Shown here: piece by piece, positions 46,979-56,060 of the stretch
How the letters are laid out: every line of letters starts with the position of its first letter
Position numbering within the stretch: position 1 is the first letter of the stretch
Origin: Pseudomonadota bacterium
Lineage (GTDB): Bacteria > Pseudomonadota > Gammaproteobacteria > Burkholderiales > Burkholderiaceae_C
Length of the DNA: 64,000 bases
NCBI GenBank assembly: GCA_020161775.1
Contig: JAIUOW010000013.1
Location: 1 to 64,000 of the forward strand
Direction: 5' to 3'
Notes under the pieces: model-generated
Told to the model about the DNA's origin: nothing
Database searches by the model: none
Seen by the model: the letters and a program-made list of their open reading frames with translations, nothing else
Program-made: the position numbers and the translations under genes

Positions 46979-47662
46979 ATGAATCCGGAAACCGCCTATG
47001 TGCGCGATCCCTGGCTGGATAGATGGTTGCCGCTGCTGCGGGAGGCCACGAACCATGCAGCCCATCCCGTGCTGGAGCTGGGCTGCGACACCGGCATCGA
47101 CACGGCCTGGCTGCTGCGCCAGGGCTTTGCGGTGACGGCGACCGACATCGCGATCGAGTCCTTGCGCCGTGGGCGGCAGGTCGCGCCCACCGCCCACCAT
47201 GTCCAGCATGACCTGCGCACGCCGCTGCCATTTGCCAACGGCACATTCGGTTCGGTGGTGGCAAGCCTGTGCCTGCATTACTTCGCGTGGGAGGCAACGC
47301 TGGCCGCCGCCGCCGAAATCCGCCGCTGCACAGCGCCGGGCGGACTGCTGCTGTGCCGGCTCAATTCAACACACGACGTCAACCACGGCGCCGCGGGGCA
47401 TGAGGAGATCGAGCCGAACTACTACCGCGTGAATGGCTACTACAGCGAATGCAAGCGCTTCTTTGACTGCGCGGCGGTCGAAACACTGTTCGCGCGCGGC
47501 TGGCAGTTCCTCAACCTGGAGGAGCGGACCAACCACCGCTACGAGCAGCCCAAGGTCGCCTGGGAAGCCGTCCTCAGAGCTACTGGACAAAGCCCGGCAG
47601 CCACAGCGATATCGCCGGGAACGCGCACAGGATCACCAGCCGCAACACGTCCACCGCAATGA
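46979..47662 (+). CDS. Class I SAM-dependent methyltransferase
   Basis: This 227-residue protein has the SAM-binding motif LELGCDTGIDT, an acidic ATDIA motif, then HDLRTPLPFANGTFG and ALCLHYF-like SLCLHYF. I chose the ATG at 46979. The family-like sequence ends near VAWEAVLRA (about residue 200); the last 27 residues are low-complexity, overlapping the convergent TRAP permease gene by 83 bases. This suggests that the original stop was lost. Confidence 0.8.
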   Translation: MNPETAYVRDPWLDRWLPLLREATNHAAHPVLELGCDTGIDTAWLLRQGFAVTATDIAIESLRRGRQVAPTAHHVQHDLRTPLPFANGTFGSVVASLCLHYFAWEATLAAAAEIRRCTAPGGLLLCRLNSTHDVNHGAAGHEEIEPNYYRVNGYYSECKRFFDCAAVETLFARGWQFLNLEERTNHRYEQPKVAWEAVLRATGQSPAATAISPGTRTGSPAATRPPQ

Positions 47663-48881
47663 ACGGCATGGTGCCGCGGTAAATGCCCGTGAGGGTGATG
47701 TCCCGCGCGATGGAGTTGATGACGAACACGTTGATGCCCACGGGCGGGCAGATCATGCCGAAGGTCACCGCCATCACGATGATCACGCCGAACCACACCG
47801 GGTCAAAGCCCAGCTGCATCATGGCCGGGTACACGATCGGCACGGTCAGCAGGATCATCGCCAGCTCGTCCATGATGGCGCCCAGGATGAAGTAGCCCAC
47901 CATCACCAGCGCCAGCACGCCGTAGGCGCCAATGGGCAGGTGCACCAGGAAATCCACCGCCTTCTGGGTGAACTGCGTGATGGTCAGGAAGTAGCCGAAC
48001 AGGAAGGCACCGATCACGATCATCATGATGGCCGACGACACGCGCAGCGTGTCGATCAGCGCGGCCTTGATCTCGGCCGGCCCCAGGCGGCGGCGCAGCA
48101 CGCCAATGACCAGCGTGCCGAATGCACCCATGCCAGCGGCCTCTTCCACCGTGAACAGGCCGCCATAAATGCCACCCAGCACAAAACCGAACAGCACCAG
48201 CGTGGCCCACAGGTCGCGCAGCGACGCAAATCGCTCGCCCCAGGTATGAACCTCGCCGCGCGGCAGCATGTCGGGGCGGCGCCAGGCAATGATCTGCACC
48301 ACCACGAAATAGAAGGCGATGGCCATGAGCCCCGGTATCACGCCCGCAGCGAACAGCTTCTTGATGTCGGTCTCGGTCATGATGCCGTACAGCACGAAGA
48401 TGACCGACGGCGGGATCATGATGCCCAAGGTGCCGCCCGCGGCGATCAGCCCGGCCGACAGGCCCTGGTGGTAGCCGGCGCGGCGCATTTCAGGCAGCGC
48501 CACCTGCGTCATGGTGGCTGCCGTGGCCACCGATGAGCCATTGATGGCGGCAAAGCCGCCACAGGCCGCCACCGACGCCATGGCCAGGCCGCCGCGCAGA
48601 TGGCCCAGCCAGGCCCGGCCGGCTGAAAACAGCTCCTTGCTCATGCCCGACTTGGACGCGAACGCGCCCATGAGGATGAACATGGGGATGACGCTGAGGT
48701 TGTAGTCCGTCACCACCGACAGCGGCACGTTGGCCAGCAGGTTCAGCCCCGGCTTGAGGCCCGACAGCAGCGCAAAGCCGCCCACGCCCGCAATGCCCAT
48801 GGCAATACCGATGGGCACGCGCAGCGCCATGAGCGCGAACATGCCCACAAAGCCCAGCAGGGCGACCAGATCACGATCCAT
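47580..48881 (-). CDS. TRAP transporter large permease (DctM), second system
   Basis: This 433-residue membrane protein has the DctM hallmarks GGFAAINGSSVATAATM and LGIMIPPSVIFVLYG, and about twelve helices. The start is the ATG of MDRDLVALLGF at 48881, overlapping the small permease gene by 11 bases. It is the last gene of the iorA-iorB-dctPQM run. Confidence 0.91.
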   Translation of the reverse strand: MDRDLVALLGFVGMFALMALRVPIGIAMGIAGVGGFALLSGLKPGLNLLANVPLSVVTDYNLSVIPMFILMGAFASKSGMSKELFSAGRAWLGHLRGGLAMASVAACGGFAAINGSSVATAATMTQVALPEMRRAGYHQGLSAGLIAAGGTLGIMIPPSVIFVLYGIMTETDIKKLFAAGVIPGLMAIAFYFVVVQIIAWRRPDMLPRGEVHTWGERFASLRDLWATLVLFGFVLGGIYGGLFTVEEAAGMGAFGTLVIGVLRRRLGPAEIKAALIDTLRVSSAIMMIVIGAFLFGYFLTITQFTQKAVDFLVHLPIGAYGVLALVMVGYFILGAIMDELAMILLTVPIVYPAMMQLGFDPVWFGVIIVMAVTFGMICPPVGINVFVINSIARDITLTGIYRGTMPFIAVDVLRLVILCAFPAISLWLPGFVQ

Positions 48882-49362
48882 GGGCGTCCCCGCTGCCGTT
48901 GAGCGACACCGCCCGGCCCTGCCACAGATGCACGATGCGCACCAGCGCCAAAAGGGCTGCCACGCCCGCGCCCACCGCGGCCACGGCATAGAACCACACC
49001 AGCGGCAGCCGAAGGTCCATGGTGCCCTGGGTTCCGGTGCCCGCTACCTTGATCCAGACCATGTACGCCAGCGGCGCGAGGAACGCGAACGTGATCGTGG
49101 TGGCCGCGATGTCCAGCCAGCGGCGTCCGGCGGGCTTCAGGTGTTCCCACACGATGTCCACGCAGATGTGGCTGCCGTAGTAGGTGGCCAGCGCCACGCC
49201 CCAGAACAGCGCGATGCCCTGCAGCATGCGCGAGCCGTCAAACCAGTCGGGGATCGAGATGCTGAACAGGTCGCGCAGGATCACGTTGCCAGCGGTCAGC
49301 AGCGCGATGGCCAGCAGGAAAAAAGCGGCCACCGTCTCGGTGGCCGAAAGGAGGCGTTTCAT
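48871..49362 (-). CDS. TRAP transporter small permease (DctQ), second system
   Basis: This 163-residue protein has four membrane helices, with NVILRDLFSISIPDWFDGSR after the first and a GSHICVDIVWEHL segment. It follows the binding-protein gene by 24 bases and overlaps the large permease gene. Assignment rests on position and topology. Confidence 0.89.
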   Translation of the reverse strand: MKRLLSATETVAAFFLLAIALLTAGNVILRDLFSISIPDWFDGSRMLQGIALFWGVALATYYGSHICVDIVWEHLKPAGRRWLDIAATTITFAFLAPLAYMVWIKVAGTGTQGTMDLRLPLVWFYAVAAVGAGVAALLALVRIVHLWQGRAVSLNGSGDAHGS

Positions 49363-49386
49363 CAGTCAGGCTTGTGCGTGAGGGTC

Positions 49387-50409
49387 TCAGTCCTTGCGGG
49401 CGGCCAGCTCTTTGCGCAGCTCATCCAGCGCCTGCTTGCCGTTCACGCCGGCCTTGTCGGCGCTGGCGGTCCAGGTGGCGTACAGCGGCTCGGCGGCCTT
49501 CTTCCAGACGTCCAGCTGGGCGGGCGTGAGCTTCACGATGGTGTGGCCGCCCATTTTTTCCAGCTTGCCCTGGCCGGAGTCTTCGTCATCGCCCCAGGCG
49601 GCGCCGACCTTGCCGGCCCACTCGTTGTTGCAGTGGTCGTCGATCACCTTCTTCTGGCCGGCGGCGAGCTTGTCGTACCAGCCCTTGTTCATGACCCATA
49701 CAAAGTTGGACGCATACAGGCGCATGTCGGTGTGGAACTTGGTCGCCTTGTCGATGCCGAAGGTGATGATCGAACCCCAGGGGAACGACAGCGCGTCGGC
49801 CACGCCCTTGTCCAGCGCATCGCGCGCCTCGGGCGCGGACACCTGCACGTTGGTGCCGCCCAGCAGGCTCATGAAGGCGGCGTTGGTGCCGTTGGACGAG
49901 CGCATCTTCATGCCCTTGATCTGGCCGGGCTCGGTGATGGGCTTCTTGGAGTGCAGCGTGCCCACGTGCAGGTGGGTGAAGCACAGCTTGACGTCCTTCA
50001 TTTCATTGGCGGCGTACTTGCGGTACCAGGCGTCCAGCGCGGCCGAGCCGGGGCCGGGCTTGTTGATCAGGAAGGGCAGCTCGCCCACGGCGATCATCGG
50101 GAAGCGGCCAGCCTGGTAGCCGGGGTTCACCCAGGTGAGGTCGGCAATGCCGTCGCGCGCCATGTCGTAGTGGTCGGCGGCCTTGCCCAGCTGCTGGGCG
50201 GGAAAGAAGGCAATCTTGATCGAGCCCTTGGACGCGGCTTCCACCGATTTGGCCCAGGGCTCGAAGCCGGTCTTGGCCAGCGGGTGCGTGCCGGGCAGCC
50301 AGTGCGCGAACTTCAGTTCAACGGGCTTGTCCTGCGCCTGGGCACCCAGGGCGCACACAGCCAGCACGGCGGCGGCGGCCGCACGGAAAGTGGGGTTCAG
50401 CTTGCTCAT
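49387..50409 (-). CDS. TRAP transporter substrate-binding protein (DctP), second system
   Basis: This 340-residue protein has a signal peptide ending in ALGAQAQ and the DctP fold, with VELKFAHWLPGTHPL at the start of the mature part and GMKMRSSNGTNAAFMSLLG around the ligand arginine. The ATG at 50409 has an AAAGGAG ribosome site. It lies 50 bases after iorB on the same strand, so an aryl-keto acid or aryl-acid ligand is plausible. Confidence 0.9.
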   Translation of the reverse strand: MSKLNPTFRAAAAAVLAVCALGAQAQDKPVELKFAHWLPGTHPLAKTGFEPWAKSVEAASKGSIKIAFFPAQQLGKAADHYDMARDGIADLTWVNPGYQAGRFPMIAVGELPFLINKPGPGSAALDAWYRKYAANEMKDVKLCFTHLHVGTLHSKKPITEPGQIKGMKMRSSNGTNAAFMSLLGGTNVQVSAPEARDALDKGVADALSFPWGSIITFGIDKATKFHTDMRLYASNFVWVMNKGWYDKLAAGQKKVIDDHCNNEWAGKVGAAWGDDEDSGQGKLEKMGGHTIVKLTPAQLDVWKKAAEPLYATWTASADKAGVNGKQALDELRKELAARKD

Positions 50410-50459
50410 GCAATGTCTCCTTTGGTTATGAAAAGTAATCATCTCGATGATCCGGCTTT

Positions 50460-51971
50460 TCAGGGTGCCGGTGTCATGGTGTTTTCCCGCTGACGCGGGG
50501 GCGCCGTCGCGGCCCAGAACACCGGGCGCCCGGACGGACCTGGCTGGTGCGCGCTGTTCAGCTTGCCTTCGGGGTCGGCCAGCGTGGCCTTCAGCGCGGC
50601 CTGCAGCCGTTCGGCGGCGCTGGCCACGTCCAGCTGGCCGGCCAGCGCGGGCGCCACCAGCGTGGACCACAGCCGCGCATAGTTCTGCCGGCCCCGCAGC
50701 TGGGTGTCGCCATAGCCCTTGAGCACCTGCGGCAGCCCGGCCATGGCCAGTGCCAGCGCGGGCGACAGCGGCAGCACCTGCTGCATCGCACCCAGCCAGG
50801 CGGCCAGGGCCTCATGCTCCTGGGCATAACGCAGCGAGCGGGGACGCAGCGGGCGCAGCCGCGCCAGAAAACGCAGCATCAGATAGCCCCACAGGCTGGT
50901 GGAGCGGATGTGCAGGCTCGTGTGCTTGCCCATCCAGCCGCGCCGCTGCGCCGTGGCCAGCAGGCCCGCGCCCAGGGCGCGCGGCAGCACGGCGGCCACT
51001 TCATCGATGCCGGGTTTGAAATGTTCGGTGATGCGCACCACGTCGCCACTGGCCGCCTGCGCTTCGGCGCGCACGCGCTCAAAGCGGCTGCGCCGCGTCT
51101 TCAGGTCGGCCACTCGGATCACGTCTTCAAAGCACATCCACAGCGCCAGCTGGCGCACGGCTTCTTCCAGTGCGGCGCTGGACTGCGGCGTGGCGGCGGC
51201 GGACAGCGACTGCACGTGCGACAGGAACCGCCGCGCATAGACCTCGTCCTGGTAATCGCGGCAGCGGTCGGCGCCGTGCGCGGCCAGCGTCTGCACAGCC
51301 ACAGGTACCGCCCCCACAAGCGCTGCCTGGGGGTGGGCCGCCGCATCAAACGCCGCCGCGAAACCCGCCAGGCTGGCCTGCACGCCCTTGCCCGATGCGC
51401 GGATGACCGCCTCGCAGGTCTCGCGCGGCCAGGGCAGCACGCCCGCGCCGGCCAGCGCGCCAAACATCACGGCCGACACCACGGTGCCGCTTTGCACCGT
51501 GACGGCCTCCATGTCGAACAGCACGGCGCGCCGGGCCAGCGCCTGCGCGGCACCCTGCAGGCGCTGCGGGTCCTGCCGGCCGTCGGCCATGTGCATTTTT
51601 TCGATGGTGGTGTACACGCGGTGGGTGGACGCGATGAGCGTGGTTCGGTCGGTGACAAAGCCGCGCTCGACCATGCGCGCAGCCTCCAGCAGTTCGCTGG
51701 CCACCACCACGTCCACGCAGCCGGGCAACGGCGTCAGCGCAAACACGGGCTGGGCTGCACCGGCAGGAACGGCTGTGCGCAGCATCTCGATGTAGTAGCT
51801 GGTGGCGCCGGTGCGCTGGGCGACGCCCGGCACCGACGTGGCCTGCACCGGCAGGCCACTTTCCAGCGCGCACTGCACCAGCCAGTCGGCCAGCACACCG
51901 CCGCCTTCGCCGCCGAGCGCGGCAACGAGGATGCAATAGGGGGCAGGCGTGGAAGCAGGGGTGGCGTTCAT
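50460..51971 (-). CDS. iorB: Indolepyruvate oxidoreductase, IorB-type beta subunit
   Basis: This 503-residue protein has an N-terminal pyruvate/ketoisovalerate oxidoreductase gamma domain (LGGEGGGVLADWLVQCALESG, GVAQRTGATSYYIEM) and a long C-terminal DUF6537-like region. It pairs with the IorA subunit for oxidative decarboxylation of aryl-2-oxoacids such as indole-3-pyruvate. The ATG at 51971 overlaps the iorA stop by four bases. It is longer than the small archaeal IorB, typical of proteobacterial two-subunit forms. Confidence 0.88.
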   Translation of the reverse strand: MNATPASTPAPYCILVAALGGEGGGVLADWLVQCALESGLPVQATSVPGVAQRTGATSYYIEMLRTAVPAGAAQPVFALTPLPGCVDVVVASELLEAARMVERGFVTDRTTLIASTHRVYTTIEKMHMADGRQDPQRLQGAAQALARRAVLFDMEAVTVQSGTVVSAVMFGALAGAGVLPWPRETCEAVIRASGKGVQASLAGFAAAFDAAAHPQAALVGAVPVAVQTLAAHGADRCRDYQDEVYARRFLSHVQSLSAAATPQSSAALEEAVRQLALWMCFEDVIRVADLKTRRSRFERVRAEAQAASGDVVRITEHFKPGIDEVAAVLPRALGAGLLATAQRRGWMGKHTSLHIRSTSLWGYLMLRFLARLRPLRPRSLRYAQEHEALAAWLGAMQQVLPLSPALALAMAGLPQVLKGYGDTQLRGRQNYARLWSTLVAPALAGQLDVASAAERLQAALKATLADPEGKLNSAHQPGPSGRPVFWAATAPPRQRENTMTPAP

Positions 51972-54124
51972 GCGGGTTGCAACAATCCAATGAAGAACCG
52001 GTTGAGCCGGTCGGTCAGGCGGTCCCACATGCTGGGGTGCGTAACGATTTCGATCTTGTGAAAGCTCGGGCACAACACGGCGGCGTCAGCCACCTCGCCA
52101 CACAGGCCGCAGCCCACGCACCCGTTGGTGACATGTGCGACCGGCTCGCGCTTGAGCGGGTCGGTGGACGGCTTGACGGTGAGCGTGGGACAGCCCGACA
52201 GGCGGATGCAGGAGTGGTCGCCGGTGCAGGTGTCTTCGTCCACGCCGTAACGGGTGCGCACGGTGCGCAGGCCTTCCTTCAGCCGGCGCGCGCGGATGGG
52301 CTTCAGGCGCCGCTGGCGCTCCAGCTGGCATTCGCCCTCGGCAATCACGACCTTCAGGCCCTTGAACGGCGACTCGATCGCCTCCTTCAGCACATCGCGC
52401 ACCCGGCTCACGCGGTAGTTGTGCACCGTCTTGAGCCACTTCACGCCCATGCCCTTGAGCGTGTTCTCGATGGTCATCTCGTCGCCGGTGGCGCTGGACC
52501 CTTCGGCCACGCGCTTGGCCTCGGACTGCGGCGTGGACATGGTTTCCTGCGTGCCGGTGGCCGACGTGTAGCCGTTCTTCATGATGACCAGCACGCCATC
52601 GCCCTTGTTCAGCAGGGCCGACGACACGCCCGACAGCAGGCCGTTGTGCCAGAAGCCGCCGTCGCCCATGATGGCCACGGGCCGTTTGGCGGAAAAGTTC
52701 TTGACCGCCGCGCTGGACGCCATGCTCATGCCGTAGCCGAGGATGGAGTTGCCAAAGGAAAATGGCTCGAAGGTGGCGAATGAATGGCAACCGATGTCGG
52801 TGGAGATGTGCAGCTTGCCCACCTCGCGCTCCACCAGCTTCAGCGCCGCGAACACCGGCCGCTCGGGGCAACCGGTGCAGAAATTGGGCGGGCGCGGCGG
52901 CACCATGCCGCCCAGTTCGGCCATGGCGCGTGAGCGTACCTCGGCCAGTGCGTTGGCGTAACCGGTACCGGGCGTCGTGTCGATGGCGGGCACGTACTGC
53001 TCCACAAACGGCACCAGCCCCTTGAGGATCACCTCGGCCGTGTATTCACCGCCCATCATGAGCAGGTCCTTGCCGTGCAGCCGGGTTGGCAGGTCGGCAC
53101 GGCGCAGCAGCGTGGCAATGTCCTGCTCGATGAACTCGGGCTGCCCCTCCTCGATCACCAGCACGGCGCGTTTGCCGGCGCAAAAGCGCTCGATCTGGCC
53201 CGGCACCAGCGGGTACACGACGTTCAGCACCAGCATGGGCACATCGGTGTTGCCCACACCGTCGGCCAGCCCCATCTGCTGCAGCGCGCGGACCGTGGTG
53301 TTGTACAGGCCACCCTGCAGGATCAGGCCCACATGGCCGTGCTGGCCGTGCTGCCCGTCAAACAGCTCGTTCAGGCCCTGGTCTTCAATGAACTGGCGCG
53401 CGGCAGGCATGCGCACCTCGTACTTGAGCTTTTCATGGCGGAACGTCGCGGGCGGGTGCGACAGGCGGTCGTAGCTGAACGACGCGGCCTGCTGCTGCAG
53501 GTTGCGGCCTGAGATCGCCGGTGCAATGTTGTCGCTGGCGGTGAAGCTGCCACGCACATGGCAGGTGCGGATGCGCAGCTCCATCATCACTGGCGTGTTC
53601 GACGCCTCGGACAGCTCGAAGCCCTTTTCCACCATGCGCACGATGGTCGGCAGGTTGGGCCGCGGGTCCATCAGCCACAGGGCGGACTTCAGCGCGAACG
53701 CATGGGTGCGCTCCTGGATCACGCTGGCGCCTTCGCCGTAATCCTCGCCCACCACGATCAGCGCCCCGCCCATGACGCCGGGCGAGGCCAGGTTGCTCAA
53801 GGCGTCAGACGCGACATTGGTGCCCACCACCGACTTCCAGGTCACCGCGCCGCGCACCGGGTACATGATGGACGCGGCCAGCATGGCGGCGGCCGAGCTT
53901 TCATTGGTGCAGGCCTCCACATGAACGCCCAGGTCGTCCAGGTAGTCACGCGACTGCACCATCACGTCCAGCAGGTGCGAGATGGGCGAACCCTGGTAGC
54001 CGCCCACATAGGTCACGCCCGATTGCAGCAGCGCCTTGGTCACGGCCAGGATGCCCTCGCCATGGAAGGTCTGGCCGGCGCCGAGCTTCAGCGCCTGGAT
54101 TTCATCGTGGAATGAGCGCTCCAA
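51968..54124 (-). CDS. iorA: Indolepyruvate ferredoxin oxidoreductase alpha subunit
   Basis: This 718-residue protein has a pyrimidine-binding domain (GYQGSPISHLLDVM, HVEACTNESSAAAM), a thiamine diphosphate domain with IMGDGGFWHNGLLSG, and a C-terminal ferredoxin-like region with cysteines in CTGDHSCIRLSGC and NGCVGCGLCGEV. I chose a TTG start at 54124, because it has an AAAGGAG site eight bases before it; an in-frame ATG 28 codons upstream lies in the divergent promoter region. It oxidises aryl pyruvates with ferredoxin as acceptor. Confidence 0.9.
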   Translation of the reverse strand: MERSFHDEIQALKLGAGQTFHGEGILAVTKALLQSGVTYVGGYQGSPISHLLDVMVQSRDYLDDLGVHVEACTNESSAAAMLAASIMYPVRGAVTWKSVVGTNVASDALSNLASPGVMGGALIVVGEDYGEGASVIQERTHAFALKSALWLMDPRPNLPTIVRMVEKGFELSEASNTPVMMELRIRTCHVRGSFTASDNIAPAISGRNLQQQAASFSYDRLSHPPATFRHEKLKYEVRMPAARQFIEDQGLNELFDGQHGQHGHVGLILQGGLYNTTVRALQQMGLADGVGNTDVPMLVLNVVYPLVPGQIERFCAGKRAVLVIEEGQPEFIEQDIATLLRRADLPTRLHGKDLLMMGGEYTAEVILKGLVPFVEQYVPAIDTTPGTGYANALAEVRSRAMAELGGMVPPRPPNFCTGCPERPVFAALKLVEREVGKLHISTDIGCHSFATFEPFSFGNSILGYGMSMASSAAVKNFSAKRPVAIMGDGGFWHNGLLSGVSSALLNKGDGVLVIMKNGYTSATGTQETMSTPQSEAKRVAEGSSATGDEMTIENTLKGMGVKWLKTVHNYRVSRVRDVLKEAIESPFKGLKVVIAEGECQLERQRRLKPIRARRLKEGLRTVRTRYGVDEDTCTGDHSCIRLSGCPTLTVKPSTDPLKREPVAHVTNGCVGCGLCGEVADAAVLCPSFHKIEIVTHPSMWDRLTDRLNRFFIGLLQPA

Positions 54125-54206
54125 GAGCGGGTCTCCTTTGGGTTGGCAACCCCGCAATCTAGGCAACCGAGCCCCATTTGGCGAATGGATTGTTCTGATG
54201 CCGCTC

Positions 54207-54221
54207 ATTCACGATATGGAT
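54207..54221. promoter_or_regulatory. Possible LysR-type operator
   Basis: ATTCACGATATGGAT is an AT-N11-AT arrangement, the loose T-N11-A LysR-type binding form, in the 145-base gap between divergent iorA and the LysR gene. The sequence match is weak and the assignment is by position. Confidence 0.3.
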
Positions 54222-54269
54222 AATCAGGGCAGACCCTGACGCCGCATTCCACTTTGTGAACTTCACGCC

Positions 54270-55190
54270 ATGAACTTCCGCCAGCTCGACCTGAATCTGC
54301 TGCGCGTGCTGGCCGCCATCCACCGCACCGGCTCGGTCACGGCCGCGGGCCGGGCGCTGGCCCTGTCGCAGCCAGCCACCAGCAATGCGCTGGCGCGGCT
54401 GCGCGACTATTTCGCCGACGACCTGTTCGTGCGCTCCCCCGCGGGGCTGAAGCCCACGCGCCTGTGCGAGCGGGTGGCGCCCGAAGTGGCGGCCTGGCTG
54501 CAGGCGCTGGAGGCCGTGGTGACGGGCCGCGAGGACTTCGACCCCGAGCGCAGCGACATGCACTGGCGCCTGTCGCTGTCGGACTTGGGCGAGATGATGT
54601 TCCTGGGCCCGCTGGCCACGGCCTTGCGCACCCATGCACCGCACACCCGGCTGTCCAATGTGTCGGTGGCGGCGGCCGACGTGCCGGCCGCGCTGGAGGC
54701 GCGCGACATTGACTTTGCCATCGGCATCCTGCAGCCACGCCACCGCGGCGTGCGCTCCGAGCTGCTGTTTCGCGAGCAGTACGTGGCCATGACCTCATCC
54801 ACCTGGCGCCCGCCCATGGGCCGCGCCGGCGCGGCCCTCACGATGCAGCAGCTGGCGGCGTCGTCGCTGGTGGTGGCCTCGCCCACGGCCACCTTCCACA
54901 ACAGCGTGGAGCAGATGCTGGTGCGCCTGAAACTGGCGGGCCGCGTGGTGGTGCGCGCCCGCCATTTCGGCGCCCTGCCCGACCTGGCGCTGAACACCGA
55001 CCTGCTGACCATCGTGCCGCAGATGTACGCGGCCAACCTGGTGCAGCGCCATGATTTGCGGGTGTGGAGCCTGCCGCGCGCGGCGGCGCCGGCCTATGAG
55101 GTGCGGCTGGTGTGGCACGCCAGCACGGCCCAGGACCCGGCCCAGCAATGGATACGCGCGCAGGTGCATGCACTGTTTGGCCGCGCCTGA
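54270..55190 (+). CDS. LysR family transcriptional regulator
   Basis: This 306-residue protein has an N-terminal LysR helix-turn-helix (LNLLRVLAAIHRTGSVTAAGRALALSQPATSNALARL in parts) and a periplasmic-binding-protein-like effector domain (from about 92). It is divergent from iorA with a shared promoter gap and is the likely regulator of the iorAB-TRAP run. The effector is probably an aryl acid. Confidence 0.9.
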   Translation: MNFRQLDLNLLRVLAAIHRTGSVTAAGRALALSQPATSNALARLRDYFADDLFVRSPAGLKPTRLCERVAPEVAAWLQALEAVVTGREDFDPERSDMHWRLSLSDLGEMMFLGPLATALRTHAPHTRLSNVSVAAADVPAALEARDIDFAIGILQPRHRGVRSELLFREQYVAMTSSTWRPPMGRAGAALTMQQLAASSLVVASPTATFHNSVEQMLVRLKLAGRVVVRARHFGALPDLALNTDLLTIVPQMYAANLVQRHDLRVWSLPRAAAPAYEVRLVWHASTAQDPAQQWIRAQVHALFGRA

Positions 55191-55200
55191 GGCCGCTACC

Positions 55201-55956
55201 ATGAACACCATGACCCAAGATCTCTTCAGGCAGGACGCCTACCTCACCGAATGCACCGCCACCGTGACTGCCGTGACCGGCCAGGGCCTGGTGCTGGACC
55301 GCACCGTGTTCTATCCGCTGGGCGGTGGCCAGGCCGGGGACGCCGGCGTGCTGGTGCTGGCCGGCGGCGGCCAGATCGCCATTGCCGACACCCGCAAGGG
55401 CAAGGACGCCGAGGGCCATCCCACAGCCGACATCGTGCATGTGCCGGCGCCTGGGCAGGAGGCCGCGCTGGCTGCCCTGAAGGCCGGCGACACGGTCACT
55501 GCCCGCATTGACTGGGACCGCCGCCACAAGCTCATGCGCTTTCACACCGCCACGCACCTGCTGTGCCGCGTGGTGCCGCAGCTGGTCAATGGCTGCTCCA
55601 TCACGCCCGAGTACGCCCGCATGGACTTCAACATGACCGACCCGCTGGACAAGGACGCGCTGACCCAGGGCCTGGCCGCGCTGGTGGCCGCCGCCCACCC
55701 GGTCACCGTGGGCAGCATCACCGACGCCGAGCTGGACGCCAACCCGGCGCTGGTCAAGAGCATGAGCGTGAGCCCGCCGCGTGGCAGCGGCGTGGTACGC
55801 ACGATCCGGATTGGCGACACCGACGACGCGGTGGACCTGCAGCCCTGCGGCGGCACGCATGTGGCCAACACCCGCGAGATTGGGGCGGTGGTGGTGACGA
55901 AGATCGAGAAGAAAAGCGCAACGACCCGGCGCGTGGTGCTGGGGTTTGCCGCTTGA
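55201..55956 (+). CDS. Alanyl-tRNA editing protein (AlaX-like)
   Basis: This 251-residue protein matches the editing domain of alanyl-tRNA synthetase: RFHTATHLL (zinc histidines) and QPCGGTHVANTREIG (cysteine and histidine ligands) are present. Free AlaX proteins hydrolyse mischarged Ser- or Gly-tRNA(Ala). Two ATGs at 55201 and 55210 are both possible; the first follows the LysR stop by 10 bases. Confidence 0.88.
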   Translation: MNTMTQDLFRQDAYLTECTATVTAVTGQGLVLDRTVFYPLGGGQAGDAGVLVLAGGGQIAIADTRKGKDAEGHPTADIVHVPAPGQEAALAALKAGDTVTARIDWDRRHKLMRFHTATHLLCRVVPQLVNGCSITPEYARMDFNMTDPLDKDALTQGLAALVAAAHPVTVGSITDAELDANPALVKSMSVSPPRGSGVVRTIRIGDTDDAVDLQPCGGTHVANTREIGAVVVTKIEKKSATTRRVVLGFAA

Positions 55957-56013
55957 GCAGACGGGCTGGCAATCAGGTTCGCAGAGTTGTTGGCAGATAT
56001 TTGAAAATACTCA

Positions 56014-56032
56014 TGTAAATCATCTATTTACA
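56014..56032. promoter_or_regulatory. Perfect palindrome upstream of fic gene
   Basis: TGTAAATCATCTATTTACA has 7-base perfect inverted arms and a 5-base spacer, in a short AT-rich gap 29 bases before the GTG of the Fic gene. TGTTGGCA occurs on both sides (about 55988 and 56044). It looks like an operator for a dimeric regulator, possibly the Fic protein's own winged helix; this is inferred. Confidence 0.5.
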
Positions 56033-56060
56033 GGGTTTCAAATGTTGGCAAAATAATAGG

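Noticed and set aside
50547-52061. About 500-codon plus-strand frame across iorB
   Set aside because: Antisense shadow of a GC-rich gene; composition is His/Arg/Gln-rich without any family motif.
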